A stretch of DNA of 64,000 nt from Sporothrix humicola (lineage: Eukaryota; Ascomycota; Sordariomycetes; Ophiostomatales; Ophiostomataceae). Position numbers and translations under genes: made by a program. Positions 1 to 10,102 of this stretch are shown piece after piece; the stretch's first letter is position 1, and every line of letters starts with the position of its first letter. The notes beneath the pieces are model-generated. The model ran no database searches and was not told the DNA's origin. It worked only from the letters and a program-made list of their open reading frames with translations. Location of the stretch: contig WNYE01000108.1 of assembly GCA_021396245.1 (NCBI GenBank), forward strand, positions 1 to 64,000. Reading direction: 5' to 3'.

Positions 1-95
1 ATTTTTTTCTTTTTTCTTTCACTTCCCAAACTTTCGTTACCCCCTCCTCCCATTCCCCCCCCCCCATCTTTTTTTTTTTTTTTTTAATTTTTTTT

Positions 96-138
<43 letters not shown>

Positions 139-990
139 TTTGTCGTCCTACGTCACTTCCCCTGCCAAGTTCGAGCTGTTCCTGGATGTTTTGCACATGC
201 TCCTCTAGTTTTCTTGCCAGCCGTGGAGGGGCCTTTTTCCAGTCTTTTAGTGGCGTGCCCCGCTGTTTGTCAAAAGCGCCGCCTTTCATTCGCCCAAATC
301 CTCCAGACTCGCCCAAGAATGCCTGTTGGAGGATGGCGGGCGCCCTCCAAAAAGCCATAATAACGTAAAAGGCACTGTCGCAACGGGCCCTGAGTGGCCA
401 GTTTTTCTCAGAATTGCGCGCCATGGCACAGAAACCCCTCTATTTGTTAGGCTCATTTCCAGGCCACGCCAAACCTGACGTCACGGGGACCCTCCATGGC
501 CAAGCATTTGCCCAGACAACTCCCAATCCTCGCCGTTGCGATGGAATAAATACATTTGGAGGGAAAGTTTTCTTTGTCGCGCGACGATCAAGACTTGGCT
601 TTTGCGATAACAACATTCTGTCATTGTTATTTGCAGTCGAAATCTCCAAAAGAAGCAAAAGCAAAAGGATAGCAAACGACGCAATCAACGAATCCTTGCA
701 CTTTTGCTGGTCGCATCGCGTGTTGACACCAACGCGCAGCCAAAAAGAAAAGCGCCAGAACTAATTGTGGTGGACAGGGAGGCAAAAACCTGTCACCGAA
801 CTCTCTCTCTGTCAGCGCACGACGTCCAAATCAACGACGTCAAAACACAGCCACAGCAGCGGCCCGGTCCTTTTTGACTCGAGTCTTGGCTTCCCGCTTG
901 GCACACGACACTGATCGCTCCTTCCGCTGTCATAGACACACACGCTGTTGACAGACACTTGACGGAAAGGGACAGACAGTCGCTCTTGCC
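1..990. other. Upstream region of the C2-domain gene
   Basis: I see no convincing gene here. The left end is T-rich, with an uninterrupted run of 40 T at 98-137. A perfect CRE-type palindrome TGACGTCA lies at 476-483, about 510 bp upstream of the C2-domain ATG; this octamer is the classical ATF/CREB bZIP site, but use at this place is inferred. The short open frames in the stretch lack an ATG in good context or family resemblance. Confidence 0.6.
98..137. repeat. T40 homopolymer tract
   Basis: Forty consecutive T residues, embedded in a wider T-rich block at 69-137. Such a tract may be length-variable between isolates and is prone to assembly error. Confidence 0.9.
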
Positions 991-2970
991 ATGGCCGACG
1001 CCACGACACAACCCGCTGCGGCAGGAGCAGCCCCTGAACCGCAAGCTGCTAATGCGGAAGGTGCCTCTCACCCTGCTGGGGAGAACAACAACAATGACGG
1101 CAACGACAACATCGACAGACAGCCGCAAAAGCTGCCCGGCCACATCAAGACGCGCCTCAGTGCACAGAAAGACAAGATCACGGACAAGACCGAGCGCCTG
1201 CGGGACAAGAACATCCCGCCCGGCGGCTACGATGATACCCCGCTGCCCACGGCCACAGGGCCGACCTACACTTTGAAGTTCACGTTCCACCGCGCATCCA
1301 ATTTGCCGGTAGCCGATCTTGGCAGCTCCTCGTCAGATCCCTTCATCCGTGCCACGCTTACGGTGCCGGCTGTGGCGACGCGCCACGAAGAGGATCCGGA
1401 GATCGTCCACCGCACACGCACGATTCATAAGACGACGGAGCCGGTGTGGGACGAGGAGTGGATTGTGGCCGGCATTCCTGCGTCGAACCAAGGCTTCAAG
1501 CTCAAGTGCCGCATATACGACGAGGACTCGACGGACCACGACGACCGCCTGGGCAATGTCACGGTCGAGGTGCCGTCGTTTACGGGCCGTGACTGGCCGG
1601 GAATTCACAATGTCACATACGACGTCAAGAAGCGCATGGGCAGCAAGCGGGCGTATCTCTTGAAAGCAGCAGCATCGGCATTCACGAGCACCAAGATGAC
1701 ACCGACACTGGAGCTGAGTATCACTGTTGTCGGCGAGGACCTGCACAAGGAAGACGACGACAAGGGCCAGCGCGTCTACACTGTCGGCCCCACCGGCTTT
1801 GTGCGCCACTTTTCACCCATGATTGGCCGTATCACCAACACAATGGTGAACCGCGACGAGAGCCAAGATGAGGATGGCCATCAACTCAGGGAAGAGCCCA
1901 AAACTGCGGAGCCATCTGCTGGTACCACCACGGGAGGAGACGGCAAAGAGAAGACTGAAAAGAGCGAAAAGGACGAGGAGAACGAAAAGAATGCAGAAAA
2001 CGCCAAGAACGACAAGGGCGGCACCAAAAAGTACGACTTCCAGGCCAACGAGATCCAGCTACAGGGCCCCGTCCCGGCCCAGCTGTACCACCGCTACGTC
2101 GAGTTCCGCCCCATCATCGGCCGCATGTTCTCGTCGAATGGCCTGCGCGGGCGCATCCTCAACAAGGCTCTGCACAAGCAGCACAACCGCGTGTACAACT
2201 TCAGCAGGTCGACCGAGTACGGCAACTTTGAGCCATGCTCCGACGAGGCGTCCCTCCAGTTCCTCAAGCTCGCCCACTTTGACGAGGGCGGCCGCATCTT
2301 TACGTACATGATCTCGCTCGACGGCGTCTTCCGGTTCACCGAGACGGGCAAGGAGTTTGGCATCGACATGCTGTCGAAGCACACGATGCACTCGGACGTT
2401 GCTACGTACATTGCCTTTTCAGGCGAGTTCTTTATCCGGCGCCTGGCCAAGCCCACATCCTCGTCGTCGCCAAAGCCAGACACGCCCACACATCCGCCCA
2501 CGACGCCGCTTGCTGGTGGCCCGCCCGACGAGGAGCCGCCCACGCACCAGCCCGGCTACTACCAGCTGATTATTGACAACGACTCGGGCACCTACCGGCC
2601 CAGCAAGGACATGCTGCCGCACCTCCAAGAATTCTTGGAGCGAAACTTCCCCGGCCTCGGCGTGGTCTGCATGCACTGGGAGGACGAGACGCTCCAGAAG
2701 ATGAAGAAAGACCAGCACGAGAGCAAGAAGCGCGAGGGTGGCGGAATCCATATGGTGCTGAACCGCAGCCCGAGCAACAGCTCCTTCAGCTCGTCCGACG
2801 AGAGCCGTCTGAGTGACATGGACGAGGAGGGTGAGCATACGGAGGGCGGCGGCGGCCACGGCCACCGCAAGACCAAGAAGGAGCTGGCGTGGGATCTGCT
2901 CGAGGACCCGACGCGCATCAAGGACCTGCACAGCGCCATGCACAAGCACACAATCAACGACGACAAGTGA
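991..2970 (+). CDS. C2-domain protein, conserved fungal family
   Basis: Single-exon gene of 659 residues starting at an ATG with a purine-poor but acceptable context. Residues about 90-200 form a C2 domain: a beta-strand opening TLKFTFHRASNLP, a first loop with D109 and D116, and a third loop rich in acidic residues (D177, D179, D182, D184, D185) before RLG. These are the Asp positions that bind Ca2+ in C2 domains, so calcium-dependent membrane binding is likely. The middle (about 275-340) is a charged low-complexity linker rich in K, E and N. Residues about 345-590 form a conserved block (PIIGRMFSSNGLRGRIL, then TYMISLDGVFRFTETGKEFG) that I recognise only as a fungal C2-associated region without a named function. 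The tail is acidic and serine-rich. No signal peptide or membrane segment is visible. The exact biochemical role is unknown to me. Confidence 0.85.
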   Translation: MADATTQPAAAGAAPEPQAANAEGASHPAGENNNNDGNDNIDRQPQKLPGHIKTRLSAQKDKITDKTERLRDKNIPPGGYDDTPLPTATGPTYTLKFTFHRASNLPVADLGSSSSDPFIRATLTVPAVATRHEEDPEIVHRTRTIHKTTEPVWDEEWIVAGIPASNQGFKLKCRIYDEDSTDHDDRLGNVTVEVPSFTGRDWPGIHNVTYDVKKRMGSKRAYLLKAAASAFTSTKMTPTLELSITVVGEDLHKEDDDKGQRVYTVGPTGFVRHFSPMIGRITNTMVNRDESQDEDGHQLREEPKTAEPSAGTTTGGDGKEKTEKSEKDEENEKNAENAKNDKGGTKKYDFQANEIQLQGPVPAQLYHRYVEFRPIIGRMFSSNGLRGRILNKALHKQHNRVYNFSRSTEYGNFEPCSDEASLQFLKLAHFDEGGRIFTYMISLDGVFRFTETGKEFGIDMLSKHTMHSDVATYIAFSGEFFIRRLAKPTSSSSPKPDTPTHPPTTPLAGGPPDEEPPTHQPGYYQLIIDNDSGTYRPSKDMLPHLQEFLERNFPGLGVVCMHWEDETLQKMKKDQHESKKREGGGIHMVLNRSPSNSSFSSSDESRLSDMDEEGEHTEGGGGHGHRKTKKELAWDLLEDPTRIKDLHSAMHKHTINDDK

Positions 2971-3503
2971 TGGGGAGTGCAGAGGGGGTGTATAAAGTAA
3001 TGTGGAATTGGGTTGGTGCTTCTTTTCCATCTTGGCTTTTGACGTATAGTTTGTACTTTGGTGGTATTTTGTTTGTTTTTTCTTCTTCTTCTTTTTGATA
3101 TCATTTTGCGTATATTCTTGTTCTTCGATGTTAATTCCAGCTCTTACTTAATTAATAATGTCTGCCCATCTATTATTTGCATTCGATGTTTCACATGCAC
3201 AGGTACATATCAAATCCCCATATTTAGTGTGTGGTTCGCTGACAGCCCACTACCGTGTACGATTACAGCACGTGGCGCCTAGAATTTAGAGCCCGCCAGC
3301 GGAACGTGCGGAGAAACACGGTGGCCCCAGCAGACAAGCAGCTTTACTAATAACGTCATCAGGGAACCACACACCGCAACCTCACATCAACAACTCCACA
3401 ATAGCCTCGTCACACCTCAGCCGCGATACAACGGCTCTCCTGTCTATTGATGATCTTCGTTCAATAATCAATTCTCCGAATATATCTCATCCCACAGAAA
3501 ACC
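2971..3503. other. Intergenic region: 3' end of C2 gene and dismutase promoter
   Basis: The first 150 bp are T-rich and fit a 3' untranslated region. The right part is the promoter and leader of the dismutase gene, with an E-box CACGTG at 3269-3274, 230 bp before the ATG. CACGTG is bound by bHLH factors of the Pho4/Cbf1 type in other fungi; function here is inferred. I see no gene. Confidence 0.5.
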
Positions 3504-4304
3504 ATGGCTGATCTTGCCGGCGTCCCGGTGCCTGGACAAGTCGCCTTTGGCGCAATGGTAAGCTTCAAACATCAAGATCAAGACATGGGCCGAAGAAAAC
3601 ATGACAAGGTATACCGTGGGCGTTTTACTGACAGCTCCCTCTGGCGAAAGGCCCCCGTCCATACATACTCGCTGCCGCCTCTACCGTATGCCTACGACGC
3701 CCTCGAGCCGCACATCTCGGCGGAAATCATGACACTTCACCACGACAAGCACCACCAAGCCTACATCACGAACCTCAATGCCCTGCTTACAAACTACTCG
3801 ACGGCTGTTGCACAGGGCCGCGTGGCCGACCAGATCGCGCTGCAGCCGGGCCTCAAGTTCCACGGCGGCGGCCACATCAACCACGCCCTGTTCTGGCCGT
3901 CTCTGGCGCCGGCGTCGAGCGACGACGCCAAGAAGCCCAAGAAGAAGGCGCCGCAGCTGACCAAGGCTCTGGCGGCGCAGTATGGCGATCTCGAAGGGTT
4001 CTGGGCGGCGTTCTCCAAGACGCTCCTGGGCATCCAAGGGTCTGGCTGGGGCTGGCTGGTCAAGTCTGACAAAAATAATGAGCTGGGAATCATCACGACA
4101 AAGGACCAGGACCCCGTCGTCGATGGTGTGCCGGTTCTGGGGATCGACATGTGGGAGCACGCCTACTACCTGCAGTACCGCAACGGCAAGCAGTCGTACG
4201 TCGACAATGTGTGGCAGATTATCAACTGGACGACGGCCGAGGCGCGGTTTACGGGGACTCGAGACAAGGCGCTGGACGTCGTTCAAGTGACGCTGTCCGT
4301 GTAG
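3504..4304 (+). CDS. Superoxide dismutase [Mn]
   Basis: Fe/Mn superoxide dismutase, converting superoxide to hydrogen peroxide and oxygen. Recognisable metal ligands are the His of the HHDKHHQAYITN block, the His of FHGGGHINHALFW, and Asp and His of GIDMWEHAYYLQY. QGSGWGWL and the GGGH context mark the manganese rather than the iron type. A 93-bp intron is proposed at 3558-3650 (donor GTAAGC, branch-like CTGAC at 3628-3632, acceptor AAAG), giving exons 3504-3557 and 3651-4304 and a 235-residue protein. The intron is a multiple of three and has no stop, so the unspliced frame also encodes a 266-residue protein. The spliced N-terminus (MADLAGVPVPGQVAFGAM) is not a clear mitochondrial presequence, so a cytosolic form is possible. 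A lysine-rich insert (KKPKKKAPQ) lies before the TKALAAQYGDLEGFW helix. Confidence 0.93.
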   Translation: MADLAGVPVPGQVAFGAMVSFKHQDQDMGRRKHDKVYRGRFTDSSLWRKAPVHTYSLPPLPYAYDALEPHISAEIMTLHHDKHHQAYITNLNALLTNYSTAVAQGRVADQIALQPGLKFHGGGHINHALFWPSLAPASSDDAKKPKKKAPQLTKALAAQYGDLEGFWAAFSKTLLGIQGSGWGWLVKSDKNNELGIITTKDQDPVVDGVPVLGIDMWEHAYYLQYRNGKQSYVDNVWQIINWTTAEARFTGTRDKALDVVQVTLSV

Positions 4305-5144
4305 ATTTCATGGGGATGATTTTATTAAAGGGAAAGTAGTATGAGAATGTAATTATGTTGATTGAAACGCCAAAAATCTATCTATATATAATATAAGCCA
4401 GACGCCAAACAGAAAGACAGAAGGAAAGCTGAAAATGGAACAAGAGACGCAACTGAAGAACGAATAAAATAAACAATCAAAACAAGGCAAACAAAAAAAG
4501 CATCTGCAAAAGAGAAGAACATGAGGCAGGTCAAAGAAAGGGACGCAACATGTGTCAAAAAAAGAGCGGTAAAAAGAACATGGAAGCACAAAAATCACTC
4601 CAGTTTCTGTCCCCATGTCTTGGTCCCAAAGCCCAAAAGGCTAACTCCACAGCTCGATGCCGTGGCCGGTCCCGTTTCTGGCCATGCACTGCTCACTGTT
4701 CCTCCGTCGTGTCTCATCTAGGAGTGTATCGTATCCCGGTATGTCTTTCTTCTTTCGTCTTTCGTGTGGTATGGTTTCTGGCGTAAGCCGTGACTCGGTG
4801 GTTTCAGTAGGTATTGCGTCTGTGTGTGTAATCCTGTGATCCCACGTCTTCGAGTCATTCCGTTTCTAAAGGCGAGTATCGTCCGTCTAAATGTGTTGAT
4901 TATGTGAGATGCCATAGCACCTTCGTGTTTGTGTAGTTGTGCACTGTCGTAGTACTACTGGAAGCAAATACGGCGTGTTGTATTTGGAAAATAGATGGCG
5001 CTGATTGTCGTCGCAGTCACGACTCCTCAGTCGTCACTTCAATTCCGCGGTGTGATTTCCGCCTGGCTCGGCCTCGTCGAGAACCAGCGGAGAGGGGGGT
5101 TGGTACCGCTTGTCCTGCAATATGGCTATCGCCAACTGCCGTAA
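4305..5144. other. Convergent intergenic region
   Basis: This stretch lies between the 3' ends of the dismutase gene (plus) and the cyclin gene (minus). It starts A-rich and holds only short frames without family resemblance. It probably contains the two 3' untranslated regions. I see no gene. Confidence 0.5.
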
Positions 5145-6881
5145 CTAGGGCGCGGCAGTCGATGCTGAGGCTGAGCTGGAAGGCCGCGGGCGTGTGCCGA
5201 CAACCTCGCGAGCGTAGAACTCGACAAGCATAGTGGCGTACGCCTCGAGGTCCTCAATGGGGATAGCAAGGCGGAAGTCGTTCAAGATCAAAAACTGCAG
5301 CTCAAGATGGTTCAGTTCCGCCAGCGGCAGGCCACCAACCTTGGCGTATCGAGCATTGGTGTAAAAGACATCGGAAAAGAACTTGCTAGCACATGTAACG
5401 CCGGCGATGATGAGTCGATGGATGTTGTAGCTGTCGACCACAAAATACGTGGCCGCAGAGAGCGGCCCAGCCGCATCGGGAGCAGGCGCAGGCGTTGCTC
5501 TTGTAGATGCAGCCGCCGCGGTGCTCGGTGCCGTGGGTGCCGTCGCTGCTGCCGAAGATGCATTGTTTCCGCGCGGCGCTCCACCTTCGTCGTCCTCGTC
5601 TTCACTGCTGCTGCAGCTGTCGTCGCTATCGGCAAGGCCCTCGTCGGTCTCGTCGACATCGCTGCTGCCGTCGTCGTCGCGCATAACCACGTCCTTGTCG
5701 TCGGTCTTTGTCTCCTTTTCGTTCTGCTGCTGCTCTCGCAGCTTCTCCTGCTCTTGCTGCTGCTTCATGACCAGATCGTTGACCCGCTCCGTCATCCGGT
5801 CAAAGTACACCAGCAGGCTCAAGAACACCTCGTATGTCGTCGGGCAGTACTTGTGGATGCGCGACAGGTAGCTCAGGATCGTGATGGCAGGCACATTCTT
5901 GCCGTGAAACGCGAGCACCGAGGCTGAAAAGGGGCTGGCGTGGCCGCCACCAGTATGGCCATTGCTACTACCGTCACCTTCGTTGTGTGCCTGAGCCTGG
6001 CGCTGCTGCGAGGCGTTCCGGTGCAGCGCATCGTGCTGGTGGTCATTAGTCGTGGTGATCTTGGTGAGCAGTGCGGCAACCATCTCGATAATGTCGCCAA
6101 TGGGCATGGCGCTGATCTCGAACTTGACATCCTGGAGCGGGGCCGCGCCACCAAGACCCAGTCCCAGCCCAGCGCCGCTCAAATCCACGCCGCCACTGCT
6201 CAGCGCGCTGTCGGCCTGCGTAAGGCTCTGGATGTGGTTGAGGTCGCGGATTAAGATTGTGCGCTGCGGGCGCTGCTCTGGCGCTGGTTGCGGTATTGGC
6301 GGGACGGGGAGAACGTATGAGGCCGGAAGACCTGGGAGAGAGGAGGAGGAGGAGGGCAGAGTAGAGGACGTAGAAGTATCACTGTTGGAGGCCATGGGTT
6401 GCACTGCGCAGCCATCCCTGGTCTGCTGGGGGCTGCTGGGCGACGAAGAATCGGGCGGCGTCGGGATGCGGCCTTCGCCAGAGGCAGGAGAGGTGACGTT
6501 GACGATTTTGTCTTTGCGCAGGGCGGGGTTCTGGCCAACGATAGCGGCAGCGCTGCCCACAATGCCGGCGGCAATGCCAGAGGCTGCTACCTGGCCGGGC
6601 GGCGAGGAGAAGCTGTTGGACGACGAGAGCGGCGGCGATGCAGGGTAGTGTGCCTGTCCTGTGATTGTTGTGGGAGTATTTGTGTTGGCGGGCACAGGCA
6701 TCGGGCGTTCTTGCGATTGAGACGGTGATGGGGGCTGCTGAGGATGATGATGTTGAGGATGCTGGCTAAACTGCTGTGTCTGGTGATGTTGGTGTGCCGT
6801 GATGGCGGCGCCCGATGTAGGGGCTCGGCTGTGAAAAGGCGAAGAATCCGCACCGTACACGTCTCCGATCAAAGTGGCCAT
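5145..6881 (-). CDS. preg: PHO80-like (PREG-type) cyclin
   Basis: A 578-residue single-exon gene with the ATG at 6881-6879. The fold-defining segments match Pho80-family cyclins: ISAMPIGDIIEMVAALLTKI (about 256-275), then KNVPAITILSYLSRIHKYCP with the following helix ending YFDRMTE (about 328-365), and finally VVDSYNIHRLIIAGVTCASKF onward to about 560, including the ELNHLELQFLILNDFRL signature. In yeast Pho80 and Neurospora PREG, these cyclins bind the Pho85/PGOV kinase and restrain the phosphate-starvation activator (Pho4/NUC-1). The N-terminal 200 residues are His-, Pro- and Ser-rich low complexity. Residues about 373-475 form a Q-, E- and D-rich then Ala/Thr-rich insert that splits the cyclin box. 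The gene symbol is by family; another Pho85 cyclin of the same class is possible. Confidence 0.85.
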   Translation of the reverse strand: MATLIGDVYGADSSPFHSRAPTSGAAITAHQHHQTQQFSQHPQHHHPQQPPSPSQSQERPMPVPANTNTPTTITGQAHYPASPPLSSSNSFSSPPGQVAASGIAAGIVGSAAAIVGQNPALRKDKIVNVTSPASGEGRIPTPPDSSSPSSPQQTRDGCAVQPMASNSDTSTSSTLPSSSSSLPGLPASYVLPVPPIPQPAPEQRPQRTILIRDLNHIQSLTQADSALSSGGVDLSGAGLGLGLGGAAPLQDVKFEISAMPIGDIIEMVAALLTKITTTNDHQHDALHRNASQQRQAQAHNEGDGSSNGHTGGGHASPFSASVLAFHGKNVPAITILSYLSRIHKYCPTTYEVFLSLLVYFDRMTERVNDLVMKQQQEQEKLREQQQNEKETKTDDKDVVMRDDDGSSDVDETDEGLADSDDSCSSSEDEDDEGGAPRGNNASSAAATAPTAPSTAAAASTRATPAPAPDAAGPLSAATYFVVDSYNIHRLIIAGVTCASKFFSDVFYTNARYAKVGGLPLAELNHLELQFLILNDFRLAIPIEDLEAYATMLVEFYAREVVGTRPRPSSSASASTAAP

Positions 6882-9800
6882 GGTCTCACGATCGCATGGT
6901 TGTCCCGGTTTCGAGTCGTGGAAGGGTCGGCGGGTCGAGGTTGAGGTCGAGGGATTCGAGGAGATAAATAAAGCAGGAGTGAAAGAGATGCGAAACGGGC
7001 AAGATGCCGTGGACGTTGGTTGTTGTTGCCTTGTGAGGAGAGTGTTTGGAGGTTGCGGTGAATGTTTTTGTGTTGGGCGTTCCTTCCCTTCAAAGAGCGC
7101 TTAGAAGTGGTTTTTCAGAGAAAGAAGGGAAAGAGTGAAGGAGGGGGGAGCCACTGATGCTAGGTAAGAGAAATAATGTGATTAGCGCGCTGGGACTTTG
7201 GGCCAGGCCTTTGGGTCACTTTGAGACTTTGGCGGGAGTGGGTAAGTTTTGGGTTTTGGGTTTTGGGCGCGTTAGGCCAGGCGTTAAGAGGCTCGGCCGG
7301 CCTTATCGTGCCCCGCGACAAAAAGGACGAGGCGATAAAGGGCCGGAACCTGACAAAGTCAGATTACGCGCGAGGCCACTGGCGCAGCACAACAAGCGGT
7401 AACAAAGATAGGGAAGGGGCGAGGGGCGATTGTGGATTGCGGGATTGCGACAGCAGGAAGGAACGATAAAGCTACGAGGCACAGGAACAGAAAGAGACAA
7501 AGAAAAAAAGACAACGAAGGAAAGAGCGCAATGCAACAAGAGAGAAAGAGCAAACAACGACAGGAACGAGACGAAAAAGAAGCAACAGAAATGACAGATC
7601 TTCCTTCCAGAAAAACACAAAAGTCCTAAAAGAAGCACACGAAATCGCAATGGCGCACGAGCTGCACAAGGAGACAAGCTGCACGACGCAGGGCGACTGG
7701 CGCACGGATCGGCAAAGAAACAGGGGAGTGGGTAGGGTTGTGTTGTAATTGGGATAGGGAACGGAAACGAGGGGAGACAGGCGACACAACGGGAGGCCAG
7801 AGATAAGGAAGGAACGACACAAACGTCACAAAAGCTTCGAGAACAGGCCGGCAGGAACAGACTCGGGCTCTTGCCTGTTTGCTCCGTCCCCGCAAATCGC
7901 AGTTTCCCCACGAAATACGATGGCAATATGCCAAAGGATAGAGGCAATGATGCAATGATGGGCAAACAAACAATAGATCGGGATAGCAACAAAAGAACAT
8001 GCTTACCGGTTGTGTGGGTTCAAAGATGTGCGGTGAGCCAGAGCCGTGCCAAGTAATCGTAATCGCCCTATGAGACAATGGCGGTTGTCGATTGGCAATG
8101 TCGTGATGAGGAAAGAAATCGGCAAAGCCAAAAGACAAAAGACAAAAAGACAAAAAGACAAAACAAAATGGCGGGTTCGATGAGATACAAGTGACAATTC
8201 GGCGGAGAACTGACAGAATGACAGGCGGCGACAAATACAGAGGTACTTGGATACCTCGTACGACGGTGTTCGGGGCCTGGGCCGGACTTTTTTGGAGACG
8301 GAGCGAGAGAGTCGAGACCGCTTTAGCGCCAAACGTGGATGCTGTCTGTGGGCGAAGTCGTCGGGGACGCCTTTGACGTGCTGGCTGGAATCAAGTTGAA
8401 AATGAACTGGACGATAGAACATCAAAAAGAGAACTCGTAACTCAAACAGCCGCCAAACGCCGCCCTCTAAACTCTAGACTCCAACAACAGCAAACACCAG
8501 AGCACCGGAGAAACCTCCTCAGCCTCGTGTCGAGTGACAACCAGAGCGTCGGGTTGCAGTAGAAAAAGGGCGGGCCAGAGCCGAGGAAGAGGAGGATAAG
8601 AGGGAGGTAAAACGGAGGAGGTAACAAACAGGATGTAAAAAGGAAAAGGAGAAAAGAAGGAGAGAAAGGGAAGAGCAGAAGGGAAAGGAGGGAAAGACGA
8701 GATGAAAAAGGATGGTGGAACCCGAAACCAAGGACAGAAAGGGAAAGAGAAGAGAACAGGAGGAAGGCATGGAAACAAAAGAAAGCATGGCACGCAGCAA
8801 ACTGCAAACTGCAGACTGCAAGCACACGGTCCAACACTGCAGGTTTGTGGACGTGGGTGTTGATGTGAGTGGTCGACGATAGCAGCAGGCAAGCGCAGGC
8901 AGGACCAGCCCGGCTCGCTGCACATGTCGCAATTACAGGACATTCTTTGGGCAGGCACGGGAGCTACGGCCTTTTTTTCTCTACGGAAACAACGAATGAC
9001 GACACGGTGAAAGAACAATGTGCAACACGATCTTCTCTGAGACCATAAGAACTGGCCAGCTCATACCAAAAGAATAAAGAAGAAAAAAAAGAAGAAAACA
9101 GAAAATAAATAGTCGACATCTTCCAGGCCATTCCAGGTCAGTTCTAGCCATTCTCCATTCCCAGCCTTTGGCCGTTCCACGGGGCCGCCCTTGCGCAGGG
9201 GAAAGGGGAACTGAAAGTGACAAGGAAGGTGCGACGGTGAGCGGCCCGAGAAACAATGACAGCTTAGTCACGGCGTAATATGGAGTAATACACAACGAGC
9301 ATATATCAAGGTCAGCAGCCATAAATTTACAGGCACTGCTTCAATGATTAAACCACTGGACATTGTAGCGGTCAAGATAAAAATGAAAATGAAAATAGTT
9401 CAGTTCGCTGATGCGTTGTCAATGGAGTTCAGGGCCTGTGTGAGAGGCCGTTGGGAATAAGAAAAAAAGACAAGACATGGTTCTTGACAAAAGACAACGA
9501 AACAACGTGGGCCACAAACGACGAGCCAATCTCGGTGCGCGACATGGCCACGAGGTCACGTCGTTTCTTCCCCCCACAGTCCAGACTGACAGAGGGGAGG
9601 CGCGGGACTGGCCCTGGAGCTGGCCGGGCGAGCCCCTGGAGCCGCTAGCCAATCAGTGCATCGCGCTCAAGAATGAGCCACGCCGTGCCGGTTGGGTGGT
9701 CTCTATCAATGGACCTCACCGCTATTGGGGGCAAGAAGAAGCAAATGGATGCCAGACACTTTGGAATAAACAATTTCCGTCTTCACGTCATGAAATTGAG

Positions 9801-10102
9801 ATCGAGCTTGGCTTAACCGTTCTTTTGCGTCAAACAATGGTAATGGTAGTATACATAAGAAACAAAAACAAAACAGAAGGAAAGAAAATAGCAGAGGACA
9901 AAGAGATCCAGTATTTGGAGGCCGGGCCAGCAAAACGGCAGAAGACAGCGCAGAGAGCATGCCGCTAGCGTCACGGTGTCACGCGACACTGCAGCTGGTC
10001 ATATCGCCAATACTGCCTGCACTCTGCCACCAGTCTGCCAGCAATCCGCTTGACGCCTCCGCATAACTACCTCTGTCCTTCATCCTCCACCACCCCTTCC
10101 CT
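6882..10102. other. 3.2 kb gene-poor, purine-rich (+ strand) region
   Basis: No supported gene. From about 7,100 to 9,110 the plus strand is markedly purine-rich; the densest part is 8,540-8,820, with long GGA/GAA runs. On the strand of the cyclin gene this reads as a pyrimidine-rich leader or promoter. The long minus-strand open frames here (for example 7303-7992 and 8467-9018) translate to Leu/Ser/Phe/Pro-rich strings caused by the CT bias and have no recognisable domain. A splice-donor-like GGTAAGC occurs on the minus strand near 8,004, so a 5' untranslated intron of the cyclin gene is possible. The right part (9,300-10,100) is ordinary mixed sequence downstream of PRE3. Confidence 0.55.

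Noticed and set aside
7303..7992. Minus-strand frame rich in Leu, Ser, Cys and Phe
   Set aside because: Explained by the pyrimidine bias of the strand; no repeat, domain or codon bias supports a gene.
8467..9018. Minus-strand frame of 183 codons in the purine-rich block
   Set aside because: Same compositional explanation; it consists of Phe/Leu/Ser/Pro runs.
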